Below are positions 39,241 through 54,200 of a DNA stretch of 64,000 nt, in pieces. Under the pieces are notes generated by a model. It was not told the origin of the DNA, searched no databases, and was given only the letters and a program-made list of their open reading frames with translations. The first letter of the stretch is position 1, and each line of letters opens with the position of its first letter. The position numbers and the translations under genes are program-made. Source of the stretch: Prosopocoilus inquinatus (Eukaryota; Arthropoda; Insecta; Coleoptera; Lucanidae); NCBI GenBank assembly GCA_036172665.1, contig JAYKNF010000019.1, positions 885,001 through 949,000 on the forward strand, written 5' to 3'.

Positions 39241-42200
39241 AGCTCCTGCTGCGTCCCAAAACTTTGTATCTCACATCAGACTTACTGGAGTCCATCCAAA
39301 CGTCAAATAACATGTTAGATAAGTAAGGATCCTTTAGATACATCACAGGAACAACGCTAATAGGTGTTGTTTCGTTCAAAATTATTTCCAGCTTCTGCTG
39401 CGTCCGAGAACTTTGTATCTCACATCAGAGTTACTGGAGTCCGTCCAAACGTCAAATAACATGATAGATGAGTAAGGATCGTTTAGATACATCACAGGAA
39501 CAACGCTAATACGTGTTGTTTCGTTTAAAACTATTTCCAGCTCCTGCTGCGTCCAAAAACTTTGTATCTCACATCAGACTTACTGGAGTCCATCCAAACG
39601 TCAAATAACATGTTAGATAAGTAAGGATCGTTTAGATACATCACAGGAACGACGCTAATACGTGTTGTTTCGTTCAAAACTATTTCCAGCTTCTGCTGCG
39701 TCCGAAAATTTCGTATCTCACATTAGAGTTACTGGAGTTCATCCAAACGTCAAATAACATGATAGATAAGTAAGGATCGATTAGATACAGCACAGGAACA
39801 ACGCTAAAACGTGTTGTTTCGTTCAAAACTATTTCCAGCTTCTGCTGCGTCCGATAACTTTGTATCTCACATCAGAGTTACTGGAGTCCGTCCAAACGTC
39901 AAATAACATGATAGATGAGTAATGATCGATTAGATACATCACAGGAACAACGCTAATACGTGTTGTTTCGTTTAAAACTATTTCCAGCTTCTGCTGCGTC
40001 CGAGAACTTCGTATCTCACGTCAGGGTTACTGGAGTCCATCCAAACGTCAAATAACATGATAAATAAGTAAGGATCGATTAGATACATCACAGGAACAAC
40101 GCTAATACGTGTTGTTTCGTTTAAAACTATTTCCAGCTTCTGCTGCGTCCGAAAACGTCTTATCTCAAATCAGAGTTACTGGAGTCCATCGAAACGTCAA
40201 ATAACATGATAGATAAGTAAGGATCGATTAGATACAGCACAGGAACAACGCTAATACGTGTTGTTTCGTTTAAAACTATTTCCAGCTCCTGCTGCGTCCA
40301 AAAACTTTGTATCTCACTTCAGACTTACTGGAGTCCATCCAAACGTTAAATAACATGTTAGATAAGTAATGATCGTTTAGATACATCACAGGAACAACGC
40401 TAATACGTGTTGTTTCGTTCAAAATTATTTCCAGCTTCTCCTGCGTCCGAGAACTTTGTATCTCACATCAGAGTTACTGGAGTCCGTCCAAACGTCAAAT
40501 AACATGATAGATGAGTAAGGATCGTTTAGATACATCACAGGAACATCGCTAATGCGTGTTGTTTCGTTTAAAACTATTTCCAGCTTCTGCTGCGTCCGAA
40601 AACATCGTATCTCACATCAGAGTTACTGGAGTCCATCGAAACGTCAAATAACATGATAGATAAGTAAGGATCGATTAGATACAGCACAGGAACAACGCTA
40701 ATACCTGTTGTTTCGTTTGAAACTATTTCCAGCTTCAGCTGCGTCCGAGAACTTCGTATCTCACATCAAAGTTACTGGAGTCCATCGAAACGCCAAATAA
40801 CATGATAAATGAGTAAGGATCGATTAGATAAATCACAGGAACAACGCTAATGCGTGTTGTTTCATTTAAAACTATTTCCAGCTTCTGCTGCGTCCGAAAA
40901 AGTCGTATCTCACATAAGAGCTACCGGAGTCCATCGAAACGCCAAGTAACATGATAGATGAGTAAGGATCGGTTAGATACAGCACAGGAACAACGCTAAT
41001 ACGTGTTGTTTCGTCTAAAACTATTTCCAGCTCCTGCTGCGTCCGAGAACTTTGTATCTCACATCAGAGTTACTGGAGTCTGTCCAAACGTCAAATAACA
41101 TGATAGATGAGTAAGGATCGTTTAGATACATCACAGGAACAACGCTAATACGTGTTGTTTCGTTTAAAACTATTTCCAGCTCCTGCTGCGTCCAAAAACT
41201 TTGTATCTCACATCAGACTTACTGGAGTCCATCCAAACGTCAAATAACATGTTAGATAAGTAAGGATCGTTTAGATACATCACAGGAACAACGCTAATAC
41301 GTGTTGTTTCGTTAAAAACTATTTCCAGCTTCTACTGCGTCCGAGAACTTTGTATCTCTCATCAGAGTTACTGGAGTCCGTCCAAACGTCAAATAACATG
41401 ATAGATGAGAAAGGATCGATTAGATACATCACAGGAACAACGCTAATGCGTGTTGTTTCGTTCAAAACTATTTCCAGTTTCTGCTGCGTCCGAAATCTTT
41501 GTATCTCTCATCAGAGTTACTGGAGTCCATCCAAACGTCAAATAATATGATAGATGAGTAAGGATCGATTAGATACATCACAGGAACAACGCTAATACGT
41601 GTTGTTTCGTTTAAAACTATTTCCAGCTCCTGCTGCGTCCCAAAACTTTGTATCTCACATCAGACTTACTGGAGTCCATCCAAACGTCAAATAACATGTT
41701 AGATAAGTAAGGATCGTTTAGATACATCACAGGAACAACGCTAATAGGTGTTGTTTCGTTCAAAACTATTTCCAGCTTCTACTGCGTCCGAGAACTTTGT
41801 ATCTCTCATCAGAGTTACTGGAGTCCGTCCAAACGTCAAATAACATGATAGATGAGAAAGGATCGATTAGATACATCACAGGAACAACGCTAATACGTGT
41901 TGTTTCGTTTAAAACTATTTCCAGCTCCTGCTGCGTCCCAAAACTTTGTATCTCACATCAGACTTACTGGAGTCCATCCAAACGTCAAATAACATGTTAG
42001 ATAAGTAAGGATCGTTTAGATACATCACAGGAACAACGCTAATACGTGTTGTTTCGTTTAAAACTATTTCCAGCTTCTGCTGCGTCCGAAAACGTCGTAT
42101 CTCATATCAGAGTTACTGGAGTCCATCGAAACGTCAAATAACATGATAGATAAGTAAGGATCGATTAGATACAGCACAGGAACAACGCTAATATGTGTTG

Positions 42201-45200
42201 TTTCGTTTAAAACTATTTCCAGCTCCTGCTGCGTCCAAAAACTTTGTATCTCACATCAGACTTACTGGAGCCCATCCAAACGTTAAATAACATGTTAGAT
42301 AAGTAAGGATCGTTTAGATACATCACAGGAACAACGGTAACACGTGTTGTTACGTTCAAAATTATTTCCAGCTTCTGCTGCGTCCGAGAACTTTGTATCT
42401 CACATCAGAGTTACTGGAGTCCGTCCAAACGTCAAATAACATGATAGATGAGTAAGGATCGATTAGATACATCACAGGAACAACGCTAATACGTGTTGTT
42501 TCGTTTAAAACTATTTCCAGCTTCTGCTGCGTCCGAGAACTTCGTATCTCACGTCAGGGTTACTGGAGTCCATCCAAACGTCAAATAACATGATAGATAA
42601 GTAAGGATCGATTAGATACATCACAGGAACAACGCTAATGGGTGTTGTTTCGTTTAAAACTATTTCCAGCTTATGCTGCGTCCGAGAACATCGTATCTCA
42701 CGTCAGGTTTACTGGAGTCCATCCAAACGTCAAATAACATGATAGATAAGTAAGGATCGATTAGATACATCACAGGAACAACGCTAATGCGTGTTGTTTC
42801 GTTTAAAACTATTTCCAGCTTCTCCTGCGTCCGAAAACGTCGTATCTCACATCAGAGCTACTGGACTCCATCGAAACGCCAAATAACATGATATATGAGT
42901 AAGGATCGATTAGATACAGCACAGGAACAACGCTAATGCGTGCTGTTTCGTTTAAAACTATTTCCAGCTCCTGCTGCGTCCGAGAACTTTGTATCTCACA
43001 TCAGAGTTACTGGAGTCTGTCCAAACGTCAAATAACATGATAGATGAGTAAGGATCGTTTAGATACATCACAGGAACAACGCTAATACTTGTTGTTTCGT
43101 TTAAAACTATTTCCAGCTCCTGCTGCGTCCAAAAACTTTGTATCTCACATCAGACTTACTGGAGTCCATCCAAACGTCAAATAACATGTTAGATAAGTAA
43201 GGATCGTCTAGATACATCACAGGAACAACGCTAATACGTGTTGTTTCGTTCAAAACTATTTCCAGCTTCTACTGCGTCCGAGAACTTTGAATCTCTCATC
43301 AGAGTTACTGGAGTCCGTCCAAACGTCAATTAACATGATAGATGAGTAAGGATCGATTAGATACATCACAGGAACAACGCTAATACGTGTTGTATCGTTT
43401 AAAACTATTTTCAGCTTCTGCTGCGTCCGAAAACTTCGTATCTCACATCAGAGTTACTGGAGTCCATCGAAACGTCAAATAACATGATAGATAAGTAAGG
43501 ATCGATTAGATACAGCACAGGAACAACGCTAATACGTGTTGTTTCGTTTAAAACTATTTCCAGCTCCTGCTGCGTCCCAAAACTTTGTATCTCACATCAG
43601 ACTTACTGGAGTCCATCCAAACGTCAAATAACATGTTAGATAAGTAAGGATCCTTTAGATACATCACAGGAACAACGCTAATAGGTGTTGTTTCGTTCAA
43701 AATTATTTCCAGCTTCTGCTGCGTCCGAGAACTTTGTATCTCACATCAGAGTTACTGGAGTCCGTCCAAACGTCAAATAACATGATAGATGAGTAAGGAT
43801 CGTTTAGATACATCACAGGAACAACGCTAATACGTGTTGTTTCGTTTAAAACTATTTCCAGCTCCTGCTGCGTCCAAAAACTTTGTATCTCACATCAGAC
43901 TTACTGGAGTCCATCCAAACGTCAAATAACATGTTAGATAAGTAAGGATCGTTTAGATACATCACAGGAACGACGCTAATACGTGTTGTTTCGTTCAAAA
44001 CTATTTCCAGCTTCTGCTGCGTCCGAAAATTTCGTATCTCACATTAGAGTTACTGGAGTTCATCCAAACGTCAAATAACATGATAGATAAGTAAGGATCG
44101 ATTAGATACAGCACAGGAACAACGCTAAAACGTGTTGTTTCGTTCAAAACTATTTCCAGCTTCTGCTGCGTCCGATAACTTTGTATCTCACATCAGAGTT
44201 ACTGGAGTCCGTCCAAACGTCAAATAACATGATAGATGAGTAATGATCGATTAGATACATCACAGGAACAACGCTAATACGTGTTGTTTCGTTTAAAACT
44301 ATTTCCAGCTTCTGCTGCGTCCGAGAACTTCGTATCTCACGTCAGGGTTACTGGAGTCCATCCAAACGTCAAATAACATGATAAATAAGTAAGGATCGAT
44401 TAGATACATCACAGGAACAACGCTAATACGTGTTGTTTCGTTTAAAACTATTTCCAGCTTCTGCTGCGTCCGAAAACGTCTTATCTCAAATCAGAGTTAC
44501 TGGAGTCCATCGAAACGTCAAATAACATGATAGATAAGTAAGGATCGATTAGATACAGCACAGGAACAACGCTAATACGTGTTGTTTCGTTTAAAACTAT
44601 TTCCAGCTCCTGCTGCGTCCAAAAACTTTGTATCTCACTTCAGACTTACTGGAGTCCATCCAAACGTTAAATAACATGTTAGATAAGTAATGATCGTTTA
44701 GATACATCACAGGAACAACGCTAATACGTGTTGTTTCGTTCAAAATTATTTCCAGCTTCTCCTGCGTCCGAGAACTTTGTATCTCACATCAGAGTTACTG
44801 GAGTCCGTCCAAACGTCAAATAACATGATAGATGAGTAAGGATCGTTTAGATACATCACAGGAACATCGCTAATGCGTGTTGTTTCGTTTAAAACTATTT
44901 CCAGCTTCTGCTGCGTCCGAAAACATCGTATCTCACATCAGAGTTACTGGAGTCCATCGAAACGTCAAATAACATGATAGATAAGTAAGGATCGATTAGA
45001 TACAGCACAGGAACAACGCTAATACCTGTTGTTTCGTTTGAAACTATTTCCAGCTTCAGCTGCGTCCGAGAACTTCGTATCTCACATCAAAGTTACTGGA
45101 GTCCATCGAAACGCCAAATAACATGATAAATGAGTAAGGATCGATTAGATAAATCACAGGAACAACGCTAATGCGTGTTGTTTCATTTAAAACTATTTCC

Positions 45201-45660
45201 AGCTTCTGCTGCGTCCGAAAAAGTCGTATCTCACATAAGAGCTACCGGAGTCCATCGAAACGCCAAGTAACATGATAGATGAGTAAGGATCGGTTAGATA
45301 CAGCACAGGAACAACGCTAATACGTGTTGTTTCGTCTAAAACTATTTCCAGCTCCTGCTGCGTCCGAGAACTTTGTATCTCACATCAGAGTTACTGGAGT
45401 CTGTCCAAACGTCAAATAACATGATAGATGAGTAAGGATCGTTTAGATACATCACAGGAACAACGCTAATACGTGTTGTTTCGTTTAAAACTATTTCCAG
45501 CTCCTGCTGCGTCCAAAAACTTTGTATCTCACATCAGACTTACTGGAGTCCATCCAAACGTCAAATAACATGTTAGATAAGTAAGGATCGTTTAGATACA
45601 TCACAGGAACAACGCTAATACGTGTTGTTTCGTTAAAAACTATTTCCAGCTTCTACTGCG
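37120..45660 (+). repeat. 29-monomer (4321-bp) tandem duplication
   Basis: Two adjacent copies, about 37120-41345 and 41441-45660, match at exactly 29 monomers. Tracers are the open-frame starts 37476 and 41797 and the GGTAACACG variant (38009 and 42330). Comparing the copies by eye I noticed only a rare difference (ATAAAATGATAG near 38115 against ATAACATGATAG), so this is among the youngest duplications in the window. The junction unit near 41350 is a hybrid. Confidence 0.85.
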
Positions 45661-48600
45661 TCCGAGAACTTTGAATATCTCATCAGAGTTACTGGAGTCC
45701 GTCCAAACGTCAAATAACATGATAGATGAGTAAGGATCGATTAGATACATCACAGGAACAACGCTAATACGTGTTGTATCGTTTAAAACTATTTCCAGCT
45801 TCTGCTGCGTCCGAAAACTTCGTATCTCACATCAGAGTTACTGGAGTCCATCGAAACGTCAAGTAACATGATAGATAAGTAAGGATCGATTAGATACAGC
45901 ACAGGAACAACGCTAATACGTGTTGTTTCGTTTAAAACTATTTCCAGCTCCTGCTGCGTCCCAAAACTTTGTATCTCACATCAGACTTACTGGAGTCCAT
46001 CCAAACGTCAAATAACATGTTAGATAAGTAAGGATCGTTTAGATACATCACAGGAACAACGCTAATAGGTGTTGTTTCGTTCAAAACTATATCCAGCTTC
46101 TGCTGCGTCCGAAATCTTTGTATCTCTCATCAGAGTTGCTGAAGTCCATCCAAACGTCAAATAACATGATAGATGAGTAAGGATCGATTAGATACATCAC
46201 AGGAACAACGCTAATACGTGTTGTTTCGTTTAAAACTATTTCCAGCTTCTGCTGCGTCCGAGAACTTCGTATCTCACGTCAGGGTTACTGGAGTCCATCC
46301 AAACGTCAAATAACATGATAGATAAGTAAGGATCGATTAGATACATCACAGGAACAACGCTAATGCGTGTTGTTTCGTTTAAAACTATTTCCAGCTTATG
46401 CTGCGTCCGAGAACATCGTATCTCACGTCAGGTTTACTGGAGTCCATCCAAACGTCAAATAACATGATAGATAAGTAAGGATCGATTAGATACATCACAG
46501 GAACAACGCTAATGCGTGTTGTTTCGTTTAAAACTATTTCCAGCTTCTGCTGCGTCCGAAAACGTCGTATCTCACATCAGAGCTACTGGAGTCCATCGAA
46601 ACGCCAAATAACATGATATATGAGTAAGGATCGATTAGATACAGCACAGGAACAACGCTAATACGTGTTGTTTCGTTTAAAACTATTTCCAGCTCCTGCT
46701 GCGTCCAAAAACTTTGTATCTCACATCAGACTTACTGGAGTCCATCCAAACGTCAAATAACATGTTAGATAAGTAAGGATCGATTAGATACAGCACAGGA
46801 ACAACGCTAATACGTGTTGTTTCGTTCAAAACTATTTCCAGCTTCTGCTGCGTCCGATAACTTTGTATCTTACATCAGAGTTACTGGAGTCCGTCCAAAC
46901 GTCAAATAACATGATAGATGAGTAAGGATCGATTATGTACATCACAGGAATAACGCTAATATGTGTTGTTTCGTTTAAAATTATTTCCAGCTGCTGCTGC
47001 GTCCGAAAACGTCGTATATCACATCAGAGTTACTGAAGTCCATCGAAACGCCAAATAACATGATAGATGAGTAAGGATCGATTAGATACTACACAGGAAC
47101 AACGCTAATGCGTGTTGTTTCGTTTAAAACTATTTCCAGCTTCTGCTGCGTCCGAGAACATCGTATCTCACGTCAGGGTTACTGGAGTCCATCCTAACGT
47201 CAAATAACATGATAGATGAGTAAAGATCGATTAGATACATCACAGGAACAACGCTAATGCGTGTTGTTTCGTTTAAAACTATCTCCAGCTTCTGCTGCGT
47301 CCGAAAACGTCGTATCTCACATCAGAGCTACTGGAGTCCATCGAAACGCCAAATAACATGATAGATGAGTAAGGGTCGATTAGATACATCACAGGAACAA
47401 CGCTAATACGTGTTGTTTCATTTAAAACTATTTCCAGCTTCAGCTGCGTCCGAGAACTTTGAATCTCTCATCAGAGTTACTGGAGTCCGTCCAAACGTCA
47501 AATAACATGATAGATGAGTAAGGATTGATTAGATACATCACAGGAACAACGCTAATACGTGTTGTTTCGTTTAAAACTATTTCCAGCTTCTGCTGCGTCC
47601 GAAAACGTCGTATCTCACATCAGAGCTACTGGAGTCCATCGAAACGCCAAGTAACATGATATATGAGTAAGGATCGATTAGATACAGCACAGGAACAACG
47701 CTAATACGTGTTGTTTCGTTTAAAACTATTTCCAGCTTCTACTGCGTCCGAGAACTTTGAATCTCTCATCAGAGTTACTGGAGTCCGTCCAAACGTCAAA
47801 TAACATGATAGATGAGTAAGGATCGATTAGATACATCACAGGAACAACGCTAATACGTGTTGTTTCGTTTAAAACTATTTCCAGCTTCTGCTGCGTCCGA
47901 GAACTTAGTATCTCACATCAGGGATACTGGTGTCCATCCAAACGTCAAATAACATGTTAGATAAGTAAGGATCGTTTAGATACATCACAGGAACAACACT
48001 AATAGGTGTTGTTTCGTTCAAAACTATTTCCAGCTTCTGCTGCGTCCGAAATCTTTGTATCTCTCATCAGAGTTACTGGAGCCCATCCAAACGTCAAGTA
48101 ACATGATAGATGAGTAAGGATCGATTAGATACTACACAGGAACAACGCGAATGCGTGTTGTTTCGTTTGAAACTATTTCCAGCTTCTGCTGCGTCCGAGA
48201 ACATCGTATCTCACGTCAGGGTTACTGGAGTCCATCCAAACGTCAAATAACATGTTAGATAAGTAAGGATCGTTTAGATACATCACAGGAACAACGCTAA
48301 TACGTGTTGTTTCGTTTAAAACTATTTCCAGCTCCTGCTGCGTCCAAAAACTTTGTATCTCACATCAGACTTACTGGAGTCCATCCAAACGTTAAATAAC
48401 ATGTTAGATAAGTAAGGATCGTTTAGATACATCACAGGAACAACGCTAATACGTGTTGTTTCGTTCAAAATTATTTCCAGCTTCTGCTGCGTCCGAGAAC
48501 TTTGTATCTCACATCAGAGTTACTGGAGTCCGTCCGAACGTCAAATAACATGATAGATGAGTAAGGATCGTTTAGATACATCACAGGAACATCGCTAATG

Positions 48601-49249
48601 CGTGTTGTTTCGTTTAAAACTAATTCCAGCTTCTGCTGCGTCCGAAAACTTCGTATCTCACATCAGAGTTACTGGAGTCCATCGAAACGTCAAATAACAT
48701 GATAGATAAGTAAGGATCGATTAGATACAGCACAGGAACAACGCTAATACGTGTTGTTTCGTTCAAAATTATTTCCAGCCTCTGCTGTGTCCGAGAACTT
48801 TGTATCTCACATCAGAGTTACTGGAGTCCGTCCAAACGTCAAATAACATGATAGATGAGTAAGGATCGTTTAGATACATCACAGGAACAACGCTAATGCG
48901 TGTTGTTTCGTTTAAAACTATTTCCAGCTTCTGCTGCGTCCGAGAACATCGTATCTCACGTCAGGGTTACTGGAGTCCATCCAAACGTCAAATAACATGA
49001 TAGATAAGTAAGGATCGATTAGATACAGCACAGGAACAACGCTAATACGTGTTGTTTCGTTCAAAACTATTTCCAGCTTCTGCTGCGTCCGAAATCTTTG
49101 TATCTCTCATCAGACTTACTGGAGTCCATCCAAACGTCAAATAACATGGTAGATAAGTAAGGATCGTTTAGATACATCACAGGAACAACGCTAATTCGTG
49201 TTGTTTCGTTTAAAACTATTTCCAGCTCCTGCTGCGTCCAAAAATTTTG
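42262..49249 (+). repeat. Seven-kb segment repeated at 56864-64000, left copy
   Basis: The offset is 14602 (98 monomers) up to about 47200, then 14751 (99 monomers) to the window end. Tracers are the GGTAACACG variant (42330 and 56932), CGTTAAAAAC (45631 and 60233), CTTACATC (46869 and 61471), ATCCTAACG (47191 and 61793) and GAACAACACT (47991 and 62742). The change of offset is a one-monomer gain near 61800-61970 in the right copy. Confidence 0.85.
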
Positions 49250-51245
49250 TATCTCACATCAGACTTACTGGAGTCCATCCAAACGTCAAATAACATGTTA
49301 GATAAGTAAGGATCGTTTAGATGCATCACAGGAACAACGCTAATACGTGTTGTTTCGTTCAAAACTATTTCCAGCTTCTACTGCGTCCGAGAACTTTGTA
49401 TCTCTCATCATAGTTACTGGAGTCCGTCCAAACGTCAAATAACATGATAGATGAGTAAGGATCGATTAGGTACATCACAGAAACAACGCTAATACGTGTT
49501 GTTTCATTTAAAACTATTTCCAGCTTCAGCTGCGTCCGAGAACTTCGTATCTCACATCTAAGTTACTGGAGTCCATCGAAACGCCAAATAACATGATAGA
49601 TGAGTAAGGATCGATTAGATACATCACAGGAATAACGCTAATGCGTGTTGTTTCGTTTAAAACTATTTCCAGCTTCTGCTGCGTCCGAGAACATCGTATC
49701 TCACGTCAGGGTTACTGGAGTCCATCCAAACGTCAAATAACATGATAGATAAGTAAGGATCGATTAGATACAGCACAGGAACAACGCTAATACGTGTTGT
49801 TTCGTTCAAAACTATTTCCAGCTTCTGCTGCGTCCGAAATCTTTGTATCTCTCATCAGAGTTACTGGAGCCCATCCAAACGTCAAATAACATGATAGATG
49901 AGTAAGGATCGATTAGATACATCACAGGAACAACGCTAATACGTGTTGTTTCGTTTAAAACTATTTCCAGCTTCTGCTGCGTCCGAAAACGTCGTATCTC
50001 ACATCAGAGTTACTGGAGTGCATCGAAACGTCAAATAACATGATAGATAAGTAAGGATCGATTAGATACATCACAGGAACAACGCTAATACGTGTTGTTT
50101 CGTTTAAAACTATTTCCAGCTTCTGCTGCGTCCGAAAACGTCGTATCTCACATCAGAGTTACTGGAGTGCATCGAAACGTCAAATAACATGATAGATAAG
50201 TAAGGATCGATTAGATACATCACAGGAACAACGCTAATACGTGTTGTTTCGTTTAAAACTATTTCCAGCTTCTGCTGCGTCCGAAAACGTCGTATCTCAC
50301 ATCAGAGCTACTGGAGTCCATCGAAACGCCAAGTAACATGATATATGAGTAAGGATCGATTAGATACAGCACAGGAACAACGCTAATTCGTGTTGTTTCG
50401 TTTAAAACTATTTCCAGCTTCTACTGCGTCCGAGAACTTTGAATCTCTCATCAGAGTTACTGGAGTCCGTCCAAACGTCAAATAACATGGTAGATGAGTA
50501 AGGATCGATTAGATACATCACAGGAACAACGCTAATACGTGTTGTTTCGTTTAAAACTATTTCCAGCTTCTGCTGCGTCCGAGAACTTCGTATCTCACAT
50601 CAGGGATACTGGTGTCCATCCAAACGTCAAATAACATGTTAGATAAGTAAGGATCGTTTAGATACATCACAGGAACAACGCTAATAGGTGTTGTTTCGTT
50701 CAAAACTATTTCCAGCTTCTGCTGCGTCCGAGAACTTCGTATCTCACATCAGGGATACTGGTGTCCATCCAAACGTCAAATAACATGTTAGATAAGTAAG
50801 GATCGTTTAGATACATCACAGGAACATCGCTAATAGGTGTTGTTTCGTTTAAAACTATTTCCAGCTTCTGCTGCGTCCGAAAATTTCGTATCTCACATTA
50901 GAGTTACTGGAGTCCATCCAAACGTCAAATAACATGATAGATAAGTAAGGATCGATTAGATACAGCACAGGAACAACGCTAATACGTGTTGTTTCGTTTA
51001 AAACTATTTCCAGCTTCAACTGCGTCCGAGAACTTCGTATCTCACATCAAAGTTACTGGAGTCCATCGAAACGCCAAATAGCATGATAGATGAGTAAGGA
51101 TCGATTAGATACATCACAGGAACAACGCTAATGCGTGTTGTTTCGTTTAAAACTATTTCCAGCTTCTGCTGCGTCCGAAAACGTCGTATCTCACATCAGA
51201 GCTACTGGAGTCCATCGAAACGCCAAATAACATGATATATGAGTT

Positions 51246-54200
51246 AGGATCGATTAGATACAGCACAGGAACAACGCTAATACGTGTTGTTTCGTTTAAA
51301 ACTATTTCCAGCTCCTGCTGCGCCCAAAAACTTTGTATCTCACATCAGACTTACTGGAGTCCATCCAAACGTCAAATAACATGTTAGATAAGTAAGGATC
51401 GTTTAGATACATCACAGGAACAACGCTAATAGGTGTTGTTTCGTTCAAAACTATTTCCAGCTTCTGCTGCGTCCGAAATCTTTATATCTCTCATCAGAGT
51501 CACTGGAGTCCATCCAAACGTCAAATAACATGATAGATGAGTAAGGATCGATTAGATACATCACAGGAACAACGCTAATACGTGTTGTTTCGTTTAAAAC
51601 TATTTCCAGCTCCTGCTGCGTCCCAAAACTTTGTATCTCACATCAGACTTACTGGAGTCCATCCAAACGTCAAATAACATGTTAGATAAGTAAGGATCGT
51701 TTAGATACATCACAGGAACAACGCTAATAGGTGTTGTTTCGTTCAAAACTATTTCCAGCTTCTGCTGCGTCCGATATCTTTGTATCTCACATCAGAGTTC
51801 CTAGAGTACATCCAAACGTCAAATAACATGATAGATGAGTAAGGATCGATTAGATACATCACAGGAACAACGCTAATGCGTGTTGTTTCGGTCAAAACTA
51901 TTTCCAGCTTCTACTGCGTCCGAGAACTTTGTATCTCTCATCAGAGTTACTGGAGTCCGTCCAAACGTCAAATAACATGATAGATGAGTAAGGATCGTTT
52001 AGATACATCACAGGAACATCGCTAATGCGTGTTGTTTCGTTTAAAACTATTTCCAGCTTCTGATGCGTCCGAAAACTTCGTATCTCACATCAGAGTTACT
52101 GGAGTCCATCGAAAAGCCAAATAACATGATAGATGAGTAAGGATCGATTAGATACTACACAGGAACAACGCTAATGCGTGTTGTTTCGTTCAAAACTATT
52201 TCCAGTTTCTGCTGCGTCCGAAATCTTTGTATCTCTCATCAGAGTTACTGGAGTCCATCCAAACGTCAAATAATATGATAGATGAGTAAGGATCGATTAG
52301 ATACATCACAGGAACAACGCTAATACGTGTTGTTTCGTTTAAAACTATTTCCAGCTCCTGCTGCGTCCCAAAACTTTGTATCTCACATCAGACTTACTGG
52401 AGTCCATCCAAACGTCAAATAACATGTTAGATAAGTAAGGATCGTTTAGATACATCACAGGAACAACGCTAATAGGTGTTGTTTCGTTCAAAACTATTTC
52501 CAGCTTCTACTGCGTCCGAGAACTTTGTATCTCTCATCAGAGTTACTGGAGTCCGTCCAAACGTCAAATAACATGATAGATGAGAAAGTATCGATTAGAT
52601 ACATCACAGGAACAACGCTAATACGTGTTGTTTCGTTTAAAACTATTTCCAGCTCCTGCTGCGTCCCAAAACTTTGTATCTCACATCAGACTTACTGGAG
52701 TCCATCCAAACGTCAAATAACATGTTAGATAAGTAAGGATCGTTTAGATACATCACAGGAACAACGCTAATACGTGTTGTTTCGTTTAAAACTATTTCCA
52801 GCTTCTGCTGCGTCCGAAAACGTCGTATCTCATATCAGAGTTACTGGAGTCCATCGAAACGTCAAATAACATGATAGATAAGTAAGGATCGATTAGATAC
52901 AGCACAGGAACAACGCTAATATGTGTTGTTTCGTTTAAAACTATTTCCAGCTCCTGCTGCGTCCAAAAACTTTGTATCTCACATCAGACTTACTGGAGCC
53001 CATCCAAACGTTAAATAACATGTTAGATAAGTAAGGATCGTTTAGATACATCACAGGAACAACGGTAACACGTGTTGTTACGTTCAAAATTATTTCCAGC
53101 TTCTGCTGCGTCCGAGAACTTTGTATCTCACATCAGAGTTACTGGAGTCCGTCCAAACGTCAAATAACATGATAGATGAGTAAGGATCGATTAGATACAT
53201 CACAGGAACAACGCTAATACGTGTTGTTTCGTTTAAAACTATTTCCAGCTTCTGCTGCGTCCGAGAACTTCGTATCTCACGTCAGGGTTACTGGAGTCCA
53301 TCCAAACGTCAAATAACATGATAGATAAGTAAGGATCGATTAGATACATCACAGGAACAACGCTAATGGGTGTTGTTTCGTTTAAAACTATTTCCAGCTT
53401 ATGCTGCGTCCGAGAACATCGTATCTCACGTCAGGTTTACTGGAGTCCATCCAAACGTCAAATAACATGATAGATAAGTAAGGATCGATTAGATACATCA
53501 CAGGAACAACGCTAATGCGTGTTGTTTCGTTTAAAACTATTTCCAGCTTCTCCTGCGTCCGAAAACGTCGTATCTCACATCAGAGCTACTGGACTCCATC
53601 GAAACGCCAAATAACATGATATATGAGTAAGGATCGATTAGATACAGCACAGGAACAACGCCAATGCGTGCTGTTTCGTTTAAAACTATTTCCAGCTCCT
53701 GCTGCGTCCGAGAACTTTGTATCTCACATCAGAGTTACTGGAGTCTGTCCAAACGTCAAATAACATGATAGATGAGTAAGGATCGTTTAGATACATCACA
53801 GGAACAACGCTAATACTTGTTGTTTCGTTTAAAACTATTTCCAGCTCCTGCTGCGTCCAAAAACTTTGTATCTCACATCAGACTTACTGGAGTCCATCCA
53901 AACGTCAAATAACATGTTAGATAAGTAAGGATCGTCTAGATACATCACAGGAACAACGCTAATACGTGTTGTTTCGTTCAAAACTATTTCCAGCTTCTAC
54001 TGCGTCCGAGAACTTTGAATCTCTCATCAGAGTTACTGGAGTCCGTCCAAACGTCAATTAACATGATAGATGAGTAAGGATCGATTAGATACATCACAGG
54101 AACAACGCTAATACGTGTTGTATCGTTTAAAACTAGTTTCAGCTTCTGCTGCGTCCGAAAACTTCGTATCTCACATCAGAGTTACTGGAGTCCATCGAAA

